Assembly: GCA_023954715.1 (NCBI GenBank)
Contig: JAGSHD010000002.1
Coordinates: 124,001 to 188,000, forward strand
Direction of reading: 5' to 3'
Origin: Candidatus Cloacimonadota bacterium
GTDB lineage: Bacteria; Muiribacteriota; UBA6191
Length of the DNA stretch: 64,000 nt
Below the pieces are notes generated by a model. That model did not search any database and was not told the origin of the DNA. It saw only the letters and a list, made by a program, of their open reading frames with translations. Below are positions 51,134 through 61,281 of this stretch, piece after piece. Made by a program: the position numbers and the translations under genes. Positions within the stretch are counted from its first letter, which is position 1; the number at the start of each line of letters is the position of its first letter.

Positions 51134-52548
51134 TATACTATCCTAAAGTGACCTTTCAAAACACATCTTCTAGAGCGAGTGTAAGTTCGAGCCGACGACA
51201 AGCCCTCTCCTGTATGCCCCGCAATTGTCATTGTTGTATAACCTTCTCCACCAAAACCAAGCCCAGCACAAGATGGCCCATTTTTGACAAAAATACTTAC
51301 CTCAGACCGTACAGCCATTTCATGAAGATTATCTAAATTTTTAGAGTGCATCGTTGCTGTGTGTAAACAACCTTTTTCTGCTATAATAGCCCGATCAATA
51401 GCCTCTTTTACATTTTTACATCGTACAATAGGCATTACTGGCATCATTTGTTCAGTGTGAACTAAAAAGTGATCATTATCAACTTCCATAAAGGCCAATC
51501 GAATATTTGAATCTGTATGTATCCCAACATGAGACAAAATAAATGAGGCATCTTTACCGATAAAATCTGCATTCATGTGATTATCTTGATAAATTAATTT
51601 TTCAAGCTTTGCCACATTTGCACCAATAACATGGTATGCATTATTTCTTTTTAATGCTTGCATAAATGCATCTGCCACGCTATCTACAACAAAAACTTCT
51701 TTTTCAGCTATACATAAAATATTGTTATCTAAGGTCGCACCTTGAACCAAATGCCTAGCTGCTTCATCTAAATCCGCGGTTTCATCAATAACGCAAGGGG
51801 GATTGCCAGGTCCTGCTCCGATAACTTTTTTACCTGATCTTGCAGCAGCCTTTACCAGACCTGGACCACCAGTAACTACTAAAATTCGAATTCCATCATG
51901 CTCCATTAGAGCTTGACCAGACTCCATAGTAGGGTGCTCCATAATTGTTGCCAAATCTTTTGGTCCACCACAAGAAATAATTGCTTCATTGATCAAATGG
52001 ACTGCAAAAGCACAGCATCGGCGCGCTCTTGGATGAGGATTGAATACAACAGAGTTACCCGCAGCAATCATCCCAATAGAGTTATTGATAATTGTTTCCG
52101 TTGGATTCGTCGTTGGCGTAATAGCCCCGATTACACCATAAGGAGCACATTCAACCAAGGTAAGTCCATTGTCACCCGAAAATGCATTTGGTTGTAAGTC
52201 TTCTGTCCCTGGGGTTTTTTCTATTACAAGCTTATTTTTAGCTAGCTTATCTTCGTATCGCCCTAGAGAGGTTTCATCAAAGGACATTTTAGCTAAGGTT
52301 TCTAAATTAGCCATACATTTTTTTCGAATTTCAAAAATAAATTGTTCGCGTTGAGAAAGGGAGTAAGCTTTTAGTGATCCATAAGCCTGTTTCGCTTTAT
52401 CTACACATTCGTCTATTGATGAATAACATCCCAAAAAACCGTTGTTTCCGAGGCTTACCCCCGGAACAGTACTTTGATTAGCGCTTCTATCGAGCTGCTC
52501 AACGACTCTTGATACAATTCGTGCAATATCATCTGAAGAATAATCCAT
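51133..52548 (-). CDS. CoA-acylating aldehyde dehydrogenase of BMC (EutE/PduP type)
   Basis: A 471-residue aldehyde dehydrogenase of the coenzyme-A-acylating group found inside microcompartments. It oxidises a short-chain aldehyde to acyl-CoA with NAD+. Catalytic Cys279 lies in LDNNILCIAEKE; ITPTTNPTETIINNS (about 143-157) and VVTGGPGLVKAAARSGK are typical. The first 20 residues (MDYSSDDIARIVSRVVEQLD) form an amphipathic helix followed by a linker, which is the usual form of an encapsulation peptide that targets enzymes to the shell. The gene is preceded by a gap of 205 bases after the shell genes, and it overlaps the RpiB-like gene. The aldehyde could be glyceraldehyde- or acetaldehyde-like, but this is not shown. 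Confidence 0.93.
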   Translation of the reverse strand: MDYSSDDIARIVSRVVEQLDRSANQSTVPGVSLGNNGFLGCYSSIDECVDKAKQAYGSLKAYSLSQREQFIFEIRKKCMANLETLAKMSFDETSLGRYEDKLAKNKLVIEKTPGTEDLQPNAFSGDNGLTLVECAPYGVIGAITPTTNPTETIINNSIGMIAAGNSVVFNPHPRARRCCAFAVHLINEAIISCGGPKDLATIMEHPTMESGQALMEHDGIRILVVTGGPGLVKAAARSGKKVIGAGPGNPPCVIDETADLDEAARHLVQGATLDNNILCIAEKEVFVVDSVADAFMQALKRNNAYHVIGANVAKLEKLIYQDNHMNADFIGKDASFILSHVGIHTDSNIRLAFMEVDNDHFLVHTEQMMPVMPIVRCKNVKEAIDRAIIAEKGCLHTATMHSKNLDNLHEMAVRSEVSIFVKNGPSCAGLGFGGEGYTTMTIAGHTGEGLSSARTYTRSRRCVLKGHFRIV

Positions 52549-52717
52549 TTATCTCTCCCAATACTTAAATACAACTCAAAAGAGTGACTTAGTTAGCTTA
52601 GCTATATAATTTGATTGTAACAAAACCATATCAAACATAATTCACGTACTTGGAGTAACTTATAGTTTTAAATATAACTTTCTATTTAAACTGTGAGATC
52701 AATTTTTTGGTACAATT

Positions 52718-52748
52718 GAAAAATCCATCACTAAAATAGCAATGGATT
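52718..52748 (-). terminator. possible terminator between shell and enzyme genes
   Basis: Minus-strand stem AATCCAT/ATGGATT (52742-52748 with 52722-52728), 13-base loop, followed by TTT and further T-rich bases. It lies six bases after the stop of the first BMC-P gene. Only seven pairs, so partial termination (attenuation) is more likely than full termination. Confidence 0.5.
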
Positions 52749-52753
52749 ATCTT

Positions 52754-53020
52754 TTATACTAAATTGACACTGTCAACTATAGCTACTATGGCACAGTCTA
52801 TGGCTTTACCATGAGTTTTTTCAGTTTGTCTTGCAGAACTACCCGAGGCAAACATAATTAAGTCCCCCGGTCCTGCTTGTACTGTATCTGCTGCCACATG
52901 GAACGCATTGGTTGGTTCGAGGTGCACATCGCATTCATGTACCACTAACAATTTTAGACCCTTCAGTCTATCATCTTTAATGGTACAAACTACAGTACCT
53001 TCTATTCGGCCTAATTTCAT
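52754..53020 (-). CDS. BMC vertex protein (EutN/CcmL type), first copy
   Basis: An 88-residue BMC-P protein. MKLGRIEGTVVCTIKDDRLKG, KLLVVHECDVHLEP, VQAGPGDLIMFASGSSARQT and CAIVAIVDSV match the EutN/CcmL strand order: the GDLIMFASGSSAR segment is especially typical. It closes the pentameric vertices of the shell. It starts three bases after the BMC-H stop. It differs strongly from the second BMC-P at 50424, so the two probably have distinct roles. Confidence 0.93.
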   Translation of the reverse strand: MKLGRIEGTVVCTIKDDRLKGLKLLVVHECDVHLEPTNAFHVAADTVQAGPGDLIMFASGSSARQTEKTHGKAIDCAIVAIVDSVNLV

Positions 53021-53023
53021 AGT

Positions 53024-53314
53024 TTACTTTTTCTTTTGAGATAAACCAAAAACGCCTTCTAAATCTGAATGTGGTCTTGGAATAACATGAACCGAAATAA
53101 GCTCCCCTACTTTGTTAGCAGCAGCAGCACCTGCATCAGTAGCAGCTTTTACAGCAGCAACGTCACCACGAATTAGTGCAGTAACCATTCCTCCGCCAAC
53201 TTTTTCCCAAGAAACCAGAGTAACATTAGCTGCTTTACACATAGCATCAGATGCCTCAATTAATCCAACTAACCCTTTGGTTTCTATCATTCCTAAAGCT
53301 TCGCCTACTTGCAT
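53024..53314 (-). CDS. BMC hexamer shell protein (BMC-H)
   Basis: A 96-residue single BMC domain protein, the hexamer that tiles the microcompartment facets. [55 protein letters not shown] and [15 protein letters not shown] are classic. I choose the ATG at 53312-53314 because GGAGG lies six bases upstream; an upstream TTG would read through that ribosome site. It is the only BMC-H in the window; a full shell usually also uses BMC-T proteins, which must be encoded elsewhere or be absent. First gene of the BMC operon. Confidence 0.95.
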   Translation of the reverse strand: MQVGEALGMIETKGLVGLIEASDAMCKAANVTLVSWEKVGGGMVTALIRGDVAAVKAATDAGAAAANKVGELISVHVIPRPHSDLEGVFGLSQKKK

Positions 53315-53345
53315 TGCAATCCTCCACAAATATTTTATTTATAAT

Positions 53346-53366
53346 AACTTGATTACCAATCAAGTT
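53346..53366. repeat. perfect dyad upstream of BMC operon
   Basis: AACTTGATT (53346-53354) and AATCAAGTT (53358-53366), nine base pairs with a three-base centre. It lies 32 bases upstream of the BMC-H ATG. It may be an operator for a BMC regulator or a leader hairpin. Confidence 0.6.
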
Positions 53367-53447
53367 TAATTTAACAATCAATTTATTTTTCACTTAAAAG
53401 ACAAGTGAAATAAAAGTCCCATAATACCGTATGAAAAGGTTTTGCAG

Positions 53448-53465
53448 GCCTGTTTAAAAACAGGC
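53448..53465. repeat. inverted repeat in BMC leader region
   Basis: GCCTGTTT (53448-53455) with AAACAGGC (53458-53465), a perfect 8-bp stem around two bases. It is about 135 bases upstream of BMC-H. The rest of 53330-53676 shows no ORF or known riboswitch; I looked for cobalamin-type and RNase P-type core motifs and saw none. Confidence 0.5.
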
Positions 53466-53676
53466 AGATAAGCGACCAAGAACAAGCCTTGAATCAACTT
53501 TCCTTGCAAAAATTTGTAGGCCTCAAAACAGAATTCCATTACGCATATTACAGGAAAGTAAGTGTATCATACCCAATTGATGAATTAAAGTATATAATTT
53601 AAGTTTGTTTTGACACTCTTGAGAAGTTCATCATAGTTGCTCAATAGAATCACCTTTTATTAATATCATCTTGGAT

Positions 53677-53714
53677 AAAAAAAAGGGACCAAGTGTCTAT
53701 ATACACTTGGCCCC
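53677..53714 (-). terminator. terminator after basic exported protein gene
   Basis: Stem GGGACCAAGTGT (53685-53696) with ACACTTGGCCCC (53703-53714), one mismatch, followed on the minus strand by eight T (53677-53684). It follows the gene ending at 53733. Confidence 0.85.
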
Positions 53715-53732
53715 ATCATATCTATATTATTT

Positions 53733-54257
53733 TTAAAACTTATTTTTAGCACTTAACCCTGGTTTATTCCAACGCCCAATCAGTCCTGGATCTACTTGGA
53801 ATAAGGCGTTTCCACCCCCATAATACTCTCCTTTGTATCCCTGAATTTTTGGAGGCATTTGCTGCTTCGGCATTGCAGCTATTTTTGGTGATTTTTTCTT
53901 TGGCACTAATCTTTGTTGTATCTGTCTGGTTTGATTTCTTCTTTGAGGACCTCTACTCATATTTCTTGACCTAGAAACCAACTTTTGTATTTTAGGAGTT
54001 TCTTGTCGACTCGGTGGAGTATTAAACCCTTCAAAACCAAACCCACCTTGATTTTGCGCGCTTTCATTGAAAACTTGATGATTATTTCTACTCACATGCC
54101 TTGATGGAACTCGTCTTTTAGTATGATTTCGGCTACTTTGCCCTTGATAATTTTTATGACTCTGTACCTTAGGGGCTTTTTTACTTCTAAAGTTATAAGC
54201 ATCCACTGTTGCTAAGCTTGCTACTGCACCCACCATAAGTGTTATTAATATTTTCAT
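53733..54257 (-). CDS. very basic exported protein, unknown
   Basis: A 174-residue protein with a signal peptide (about residues 1-20, ending ATVDA). The mature protein is low-complexity and rich in Arg, Lys, Gln, Asn and Ser (for example SRNHTKRRVPSRHVSRNNHQ), with few hydrophobic residues until a Gly/Tyr-rich end (YKGEYYGGGNALFQVDPGLI). Such proteins may bind DNA, LPS or polysaccharide in the periplasm or on the surface, but nothing shows which. It starts 16 bases after the stop of a YjbH-like barrel gene, so the two form a pair. No family recognised. Confidence 0.6.
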   Translation of the reverse strand: MKILITLMVGAVASLATVDAYNFRSKKAPKVQSHKNYQGQSSRNHTKRRVPSRHVSRNNHQVFNESAQNQGGFGFEGFNTPPSRQETPKIQKLVSRSRNMSRGPQRRNQTRQIQQRLVPKKKSPKIAAMPKQQMPPKIQGYKGEYYGGGNALFQVDPGLIGRWNKPGLSAKNKF

Positions 54258-54273
54258 TTTTTTCTCCTAATAC

Positions 54274-54936
54274 TCAAAACCTAGAACCAATTGACATGGT
54301 ATATTTATCATCTTTTTGTAAATCTCCAGAACTCATGTAATCTACTTGAAAGTCCCAGTTTGTTTTTGGCACATACCCGAAACCTACTGACATAGTATCG
54401 CCATTAAATTCAAGGAGTGCTTCTAATGAAGGATATAGTTCTGATAGATCTACTCTAGCACCAGCCATAAAAAAAAACGTTTCCATGTCATTTTTACCGG
54501 TAGAATAATTTCCTAGTAATGCTCGCTTCCCACTTCCAAAGTTTGCACCTAACCCTAGATAAACTGAGTTTTCAGGCGACCCTATAACCGAATAAATGGT
54601 GTTTTGGTGATTTGAATGATTATCAAACATGGCCCCAACAGCTAAATTAGAAAACGGAGAATATTTGAAAGAAAAAATAGATGAAGAACCCTTTCTATCT
54701 TTTCTACCCCCCATATCCGCCAATGATATCTCTAGCTTTTCACTAAAGCTAAAACTTGCGTTAATTCCTTGATAATTGTCTCCACTCCCAAAAGAATAAA
54801 ATGTAGACACAGAAGTTTCTTGGGGGCGAACCAATGTTGTTGTAGGCATCATAATAAGGCCTGTCGGGCCAAACCAAGTATTATGGCTAAAGGCATTCCC
54901 AACTATTAACAATGTACTTAGTATTATGTACTTCAT
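54274..54936 (-). CDS. YjbH-like outer-membrane protein
   Basis: A 220-residue exported protein. I place the start at ATG 54934-54936, with GGAG five bases upstream, giving signal peptide MKYIILSTLLIVGNAFS. The mature N-terminus WFGPTGLIMMPTTTLVRPQE resembles the start of YjbH/exopolysaccharide-associated outer-membrane barrels (GxTGLxxMPTA). The rest is alternating strands ending MSIGSRF, a terminal Phe as in barrel proteins. It may export or secrete a polysaccharide together with the SLBB protein at the end of the window (inference). It is first in a two-gene unit with the basic exported protein. Confidence 0.7.
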   Translation of the reverse strand: MKYIILSTLLIVGNAFSHNTWFGPTGLIMMPTTTLVRPQETSVSTFYSFGSGDNYQGINASFSFSEKLEISLADMGGRKDRKGSSSIFSFKYSPFSNLAVGAMFDNHSNHQNTIYSVIGSPENSVYLGLGANFGSGKRALLGNYSTGKNDMETFFFMAGARVDLSELYPSLEALLEFNGDTMSVGFGYVPKTNWDFQVDYMSSGDLQKDDKYTMSIGSRF

Positions 54937-55146
54937 CTTCGCTCCAATAATAAGACGATACAATCATGACTTATAATCTATAATTAAATTATTATTTACA
55001 GTCTAATTTTCGGTAGTAATTATCATCTGTTAGATAATCTATTGGAGCTATTATTATTAGTTTTTCAGGGAGCATACATTCTCATGACGAGACTTATTAT
55101 TTTGTATGACTGTACTATCGTACCAACTATTTTTCACCTTAAAACA

Positions 55147-55177
55147 AAAAAACCTCCATATACTATGGAGGTTTTTT
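55147..55177 (-). terminator. terminator after metK
   Basis: Perfect stem AAAAAACCTCCATA (55147-55160) with TATGGAGGTTTTTT (55164-55177), three-base loop, T-run on the minus strand. It lies about 33 bases past the metK stop. Confidence 0.85.
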
Positions 55178-55209
55178 GTACATTTGACTTAAAGCACTAA
55201 AATAAAATT

Positions 55210-56391
55210 TTATAAATGTTTCTTTAGCTCTTCAACTTTGTCTAATGCTTCCCATGGAAGATCTAAATCATTTCTTCCAAAGTGACCATAAGCAGCCGTT
55301 TGTCTATAAATAGGTCTTCTTAATCTTAAGTTATCGATAATTGCACCTGGTCGTAAATCAAACACAGATGTTACGATCTCTTCGATTTTTTCTGCTTCAA
55401 GCTTACCAGTACCAAATGTATCTACTAATACCGACATTGGTCGAGACACACCAATAGCATAAGCAACTTGAACTTCTAGTCGATCTGCATATCCTGCTGC
55501 TACTAGATTTTTAGCTATATATCTACATGCATAAGCAGCAGATCGATCTACTTTTGTACAATCTTTGCCAGAAAAAGCACCGCCACCGTGGCGACCCATC
55601 CCTCCGTAAGTATCTACAATAATTTTTCTACCAGTTAAACCAGCATCTCCATGAGGTCCACCAATAACAAACCTTCCTGTTGGATTTACATAAATCTTAG
55701 TTTCATCATCAACTAACTCTTTTGGTAAAACAGCTAATATAACTTGAGCCTTTACATCTTCAGTTAAAGCTTCTAAGGTGATATCTTCATCATGTTGCGT
55801 TGAAATAACAACAGCTTCGATTCTTTTTGGTATATCCCCATCATACTCTACAGTAACTTGGGCTTTTCCATCTGGTCTTAAATAGCTTAAGGATCCACGT
55901 TTTCGTACTTCAGCAAGTTTGTTAGTTAATTTATGAGACAAAACGATTGGCAACGGCATCAATTCTTCGGTTTCTCTACAAGCATAACCAAACATCATTC
56001 CTTGATCGCCAGCTCCAACTTCATCATATTTATCAGCTTTATCCCCACGAAATTCTAAAGACTCTGTTACACCTTGAGAAATATCAGGAGATTGCTCATC
56101 AATCGTAACCAATACAGCACAAGAATTATAGTCTAAACCATACGAAGCATCAGTATACCCAATATCCTTTACAACATCTCTAACTATTTTTGGCACATCA
56201 ACATAACAGTCTGTAGTGATTTCACCCATAACCATTACCATACCTGTAGTTAGTGCAGTTTCACATGCTACTCGTCCGTTAGGATCATTAGCCATAATTG
56301 CATCTAATACTGCATCTGATATTTGATCTGCCATCTTATCTGGATGACCTTCCGTCACTGATTCTGATGAAAAGTATCGTTTTTTTGTCAT
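55210..56391 (-). CDS. metK: S-adenosylmethionine synthase
   Basis: A 393-residue protein of normal MetK length. It makes S-adenosylmethionine from methionine and ATP. Signature motifs [17 protein letters not shown] (about residues 15-31), [12 protein letters not shown] (about 122-133), [20 protein letters not shown] and [19 protein letters not shown] are all present. It is the last of the operon rpiB-upp-metK, with 12 bases between upp and metK, and its product supplies the radical SAM enzymes, abundant in this window, with substrate. Confidence 0.97.
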   Translation of the reverse strand: MTKKRYFSSESVTEGHPDKMADQISDAVLDAIMANDPNGRVACETALTTGMVMVMGEITTDCYVDVPKIVRDVVKDIGYTDASYGLDYNSCAVLVTIDEQSPDISQGVTESLEFRGDKADKYDEVGAGDQGMMFGYACRETEELMPLPIVLSHKLTNKLAEVRKRGSLSYLRPDGKAQVTVEYDGDIPKRIEAVVISTQHDEDITLEALTEDVKAQVILAVLPKELVDDETKIYVNPTGRFVIGGPHGDAGLTGRKIIVDTYGGMGRHGGGAFSGKDCTKVDRSAAYACRYIAKNLVAAGYADRLEVQVAYAIGVSRPMSVLVDTFGTGKLEAEKIEEIVTSVFDLRPGAIIDNLRLRRPIYRQTAAYGHFGRNDLDLPWEALDKVEELKKHL

Positions 56392-56403
56392 AATTTACTC
56401 CGT

Positions 56404-57467
<1,064 letters not shown>

Positions 57468-57620
57468 CGTTTCCACCTTTAATTAACTTTTAATTTTCAA
57501 AACACACCATTAAGGATAAAACTTATAATGTGTATATTTAACCATGGGATACTATCATAGGCAGAATTATGATTAAAGAGTTTTTAAATATATTTCAAAA
57601 ATAGTTAAACACACTTCACA

Positions 57621-60125
57621 CTAGTTTTTTGATATCTTCTTTTTAACTCGTGCAATAGCAATTTCAATCTCATCTACAATTAAATCTTCGCCTTCTGAAT
57701 TTTTAAGCAATACCTTGAGTTCATCTAAGGCTAAAGAATATAATTTTTGATTCTCGAGACATAAACACATTTTAAAAAACACTCCAGTATTATCTGGAGC
57801 TAATTTCAAGAGCCCCCTATAGTACTCTTCAGCCTTAACAAACTCTCCTTCGTTAAAGAAGATATCTCCTAAATAGTTATATGCTAGTTGATGTTGCTTA
57901 TGAAACTTAATTACTTGCTGATAATAATATTTTGCTTTTTGAATTCTGTTTAAGTCTTCATATAATAGGGCTAAGTTAAAGTTTGCATTTAAATTTTCTG
58001 GATTTTGCTTTAATGCCTTTTCAAAATATCCTGCAGCTTCTTCGTTATTCGAAACCGATTTTGCTATCACTCCAAGAGCGTTATTTACCCAGACATCATC
58101 CTCATTCATTTCTTGAAACAAAGTTAAATATGATTTAGCTTTTGAAAAGTCCCCTTCTCTCTCTAAATAAACTTTTCCTAGCTGTTTTAAAGCTCTTTGA
58201 TTTTGTGGTTCAAACTCTAAAACCCTTTGATATGAAACTATCGCTAAAGCCCAGTCTTCATCATAATAGGACTGCTCTGCTCTTTTAATTAAAAGAGCTA
58301 ATTTATCAATTTTCTCATTGATTACAGGCTCTTCTGCCACATCGGATGGCTCTGTACCAAACACCGTAACCCCTGCTTCTACAGCAGGCTCATCATTTAT
58401 CTCATCTTGAACTACATTCTCTTCTATTTTTGGAGAGAGTTTTTCATGTATGCTTTTAATAATAGATTGGGCTTTATTATAAAAAACAGAATCCGATGGA
58501 ACTCTTTCAAAGTATCGTAAAGCAGTTTCAAAGTCTCCCACCTTTTCTTTGGCTAATCCTAGGTAAAATTTGATGCCTCTATAATTTGGATTTTGAGCAT
58601 ATATTCTTTGGTATAATCTTAATGCGTTTAAGTACTTGTCATCTTTAAAATAAGAATAAGCTAAAAGAAACATAATTTTTTCATTTTTGGGCTCTTGAAC
58701 CAACACTTTTTCAAAATAAGTTATTGCCTTTTTAAAGTAGCCTTGCTTTCTATAGATCATCCCAGATAGCTTATTAGCTTCTAAGTTTTTAGCGCTCAAT
58801 TTAAAAACTCTATCAAGCCTTTTTAAAGCTAATGTATAATCATCTAAGAAATAGTAAAATTTAGCTAAAAATAGTTGAAAGTCAACATCTTCTGGGTAGT
58901 TTGTAATAGCCTTGTTTAGCACTAAAATGCCAGGACGATACTTTTTTTGCTTTTGATAAGCACTTACCAATAATATATAGGCATCTTTGTCCTTACCCCC
59001 AAGGCCCAAATACTCCTCAATCAAGCGTTGAACAATATCATATTCTTGGTTTTTAAATTTTTCTATTGCTGTCAATAAAAGCTGTTGTCTTGTTTCTTGT
59101 AACTTTTTTAAATTTTTCTTTTCAATAATCGAGTTTTCAATTGTAGCTAAACTACGAATTAAATCTGGATCGTGTGGTCTTGCCCTCATTGCCTTAGCGA
59201 CCAACCATCGAGCTTTATCCCAACTTTCTTGTTGAAAATATTCATACAATAAAATATCTTCTAAATCTTTCGGTAATGAATGAGTTTCCAAATATTTTGA
59301 TGCTTTTAATTCAAAAGTATCCCAATCTGAATTTTTTCTTAAAACAGCAAAATCAATAACTTTTTCTTTTTCTTGCAGTACTTTATCCACTTTAAAGGAT
59401 TTTTTAAACTCGCCTTGCTTCATTGCAGACAAATACTTTGCTAATTTTTCTTTCTGTTTTGCATCCAAAGTATAGGCATATAACTCAGTGTATTCTTCTA
59501 GCTCTAAAACAGCGCGCCTTACCTTACCCTTTTTTTTCCAAAAATCAGCTAGTTGAAGCCTGTAAACCACATTGGATGGATCTTTTTCAATCGATGCTAC
59601 CAAACTTTCAAATCCCGTTTTAGTACCAGTAACGATATATTTTACCAATACCATAACAACCAGTACGTATAAGAAAGCACTCCCCCACGGAAACGGTCTT
59701 TCAAACTCACCTGAAGCTGGAGTTAATTCCCAGCCTAACTCTCTAGAGGTATCGTATACTCCTGTTCTGTTGAAAACCAACTCTAAAAATGAAGCCACTC
59801 TATGAGCATCAAATATGTTAAAAAGCCAAATAAAGAGAGAAAATAAACTGAAACAAAATATAAAGAAACTATAGATAAAAATACCTGTGTGGCTCACGAC
59901 CACCTGATATACAACGCCTCTACTTAAAAAATCCCAAAAGTACAATAAAGAAACCAATTGTCCTGAGAAAAATATAGCAGCTTTTCTAGGCTCTTTATTA
60001 TAAAGCTGACCTAAACCCCATACAAAAAACGAAAGAACCCAAGCCAAAGTTGGGGAGTTTTCCCATGATTTTGCTGGTATAGGAATCTGTTCAGCTGGCT
60101 CTGTAACTATTGCAAATGGATCCAT
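57621..60125 (-). CDS. TPR-repeat protein with N-terminal membrane segments
   Basis: An 834-residue protein. The N-terminal about 170 residues contain roughly four membrane segments (LAWVLSFFVWGLGQLY, AAIFFSGQLVSLLYF, FIYSFFIFCFSLFSLFIWL and PWGSAFLYVLVVMVLVKYIV). The rest, about residues 180-830, is made of TPR repeats with a typical A/Y-G-F-A-P pattern, for example NLEANKLSGMIYRKQGYFKK and NRALKQLGKVYLEREGDFSK. TPRs mediate protein assembly, often with envelope or secretion machinery. It overlaps hemW by one base (TAATG), so is co-transcribed. No catalytic motif is visible. Confidence 0.85.
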   Translation of the reverse strand: MDPFAIVTEPAEQIPIPAKSWENSPTLAWVLSFFVWGLGQLYNKEPRKAAIFFSGQLVSLLYFWDFLSRGVVYQVVVSHTGIFIYSFFIFCFSLFSLFIWLFNIFDAHRVASFLELVFNRTGVYDTSRELGWELTPASGEFERPFPWGSAFLYVLVVMVLVKYIVTGTKTGFESLVASIEKDPSNVVYRLQLADFWKKKGKVRRAVLELEEYTELYAYTLDAKQKEKLAKYLSAMKQGEFKKSFKVDKVLQEKEKVIDFAVLRKNSDWDTFELKASKYLETHSLPKDLEDILLYEYFQQESWDKARWLVAKAMRARPHDPDLIRSLATIENSIIEKKNLKKLQETRQQLLLTAIEKFKNQEYDIVQRLIEEYLGLGGKDKDAYILLVSAYQKQKKYRPGILVLNKAITNYPEDVDFQLFLAKFYYFLDDYTLALKRLDRVFKLSAKNLEANKLSGMIYRKQGYFKKAITYFEKVLVQEPKNEKIMFLLAYSYFKDDKYLNALRLYQRIYAQNPNYRGIKFYLGLAKEKVGDFETALRYFERVPSDSVFYNKAQSIIKSIHEKLSPKIEENVVQDEINDEPAVEAGVTVFGTEPSDVAEEPVINEKIDKLALLIKRAEQSYYDEDWALAIVSYQRVLEFEPQNQRALKQLGKVYLEREGDFSKAKSYLTLFQEMNEDDVWVNNALGVIAKSVSNNEEAAGYFEKALKQNPENLNANFNLALLYEDLNRIQKAKYYYQQVIKFHKQHQLAYNYLGDIFFNEGEFVKAEEYYRGLLKLAPDNTGVFFKMCLCLENQKLYSLALDELKVLLKNSEGEDLIVDEIEIAIARVKKKISKN

Positions 60126-61258
60126 TACTCTACAAATTCCATAAATATATCATTGGCAAACAATAAAGATTCTCTTGTAATCCTTATTTTAGAGTCTACT
60201 TTTTCTATTTTTTTATTGACTAACAATTTTTCTATTTTCTCTTCAATTTTCAAATCTGGGTGCTCAATCGACCATTTTTTTAATTTCTTGATGCAAATTC
60301 CCTTTATTTTACGGAATTCTAACATAATTGTCTCTAAAATGGCATTTTTTGAATCATATTCCTCATAATGAAACTTTTCTATAGAACCCTCAAGCTGAGC
60401 CTCATATAAGCTTAGACTCTTTTGATTTTGCCAACGAACTTGATTAAAATAAGAGCCTGCAGAGGGCCCAAAGCCTAAGTAGTTTTCGTTTTCCCAGTAT
60501 TTCAAATTATGAATAGATTCTTGCCCAACTCTTGAAAATGCAGATATCTCATACTGATAGATACCTTGTTTTTCTAAAAAGTCCTTCAAAAGATAATAGG
60601 CTTCTCCTTCCATACCCTCCGCTGGAAGGACTATTTTTCCCGAGTTTATCTTGTCAAACCAAGGAGACTCCTCTTCCACTGACAAAAGATATGCACTCAC
60701 ATGAGATATTTTCTCTATTGGTAACAGTGATAATGTCTCTTTAAATGAAGTTATAGTTTGATGAGGAATACCCATCATTAAATCTACGTTGAAACGAACA
60801 TTTGCACGACATAGTGCATCGATAGTTTGGTGATTTTCTTTTACTAAATGTCCACGACCTAATGCACTCAGTTCAAGTTCATTTAAAGTTTGTATCCCAA
60901 CTGAAAATCTGTTCACTCCCACCTTGATAAAATCACTTATTCTAGTGGGAGTTAGGGAGTCAGGATTTCCTTCTAAAGTCACTTCACAATCAGAAGTCAC
61001 TGTAAACAAACTTTGAATCTGAGTTAAAATACAGTCAAGTTCTGATGGGTTTAATAAGGAAGGCGTCCCCCCTCCAAAGTATATGGAGTTCACGGAGTAA
61101 CCTAAATATAATGAAGCAGCTATTTCTTTTTGAAGAGCCTTTAAAAAACGATCGCGATCGTTACCTTTTTCTAAATCTGTAGAAAAATCGCAATAAGCAC
61201 AGCGCTTAATGCAAAATGGAATGTGAACGTAGATACCAATTGCTTTCGTCATGGCCAT
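60125..61258 (-). CDS. hemW: HemW-like radical SAM protein
   Basis: A 377-residue radical SAM protein of the HemN/HemW family. The cluster motif is C16-x3-C20-x2-C23 (HIPFCIKRCAYCDF) and GGGTPSLL (about 63-70), LEGNPDSLTP, RFSVGIQTLNE and DLMMGIPHQT are typical. At 377 residues it is HemW-like rather than the longer HemN; HemW is a haem chaperone or carrier. It is followed by the TPR gene with a one-base overlap, and preceded by the small EutQ-like gene 23 bases upstream. Confidence 0.9.
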   Translation of the reverse strand: MAMTKAIGIYVHIPFCIKRCAYCDFSTDLEKGNDRDRFLKALQKEIAASLYLGYSVNSIYFGGGTPSLLNPSELDCILTQIQSLFTVTSDCEVTLEGNPDSLTPTRISDFIKVGVNRFSVGIQTLNELELSALGRGHLVKENHQTIDALCRANVRFNVDLMMGIPHQTITSFKETLSLLPIEKISHVSAYLLSVEEESPWFDKINSGKIVLPAEGMEGEAYYLLKDFLEKQGIYQYEISAFSRVGQESIHNLKYWENENYLGFGPSAGSYFNQVRWQNQKSLSLYEAQLEGSIEKFHYEEYDSKNAILETIMLEFRKIKGICIKKLKKWSIEHPDLKIEEKIEKLLVNKKIEKVDSKIRITRESLLFANDIFMEFVE

Positions 61259-61281
61259 ATTAAAGTCCCGTAAACCTTAAT

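Noticed and set aside
53400..53640. Riboswitch or RNase P/6S-type RNA upstream of the BMC operon
   Set aside because: I looked for the core motifs (cobalamin box, RNase P GAGGAAAGTCC-type) and did not find them; only simple hairpins are seen.
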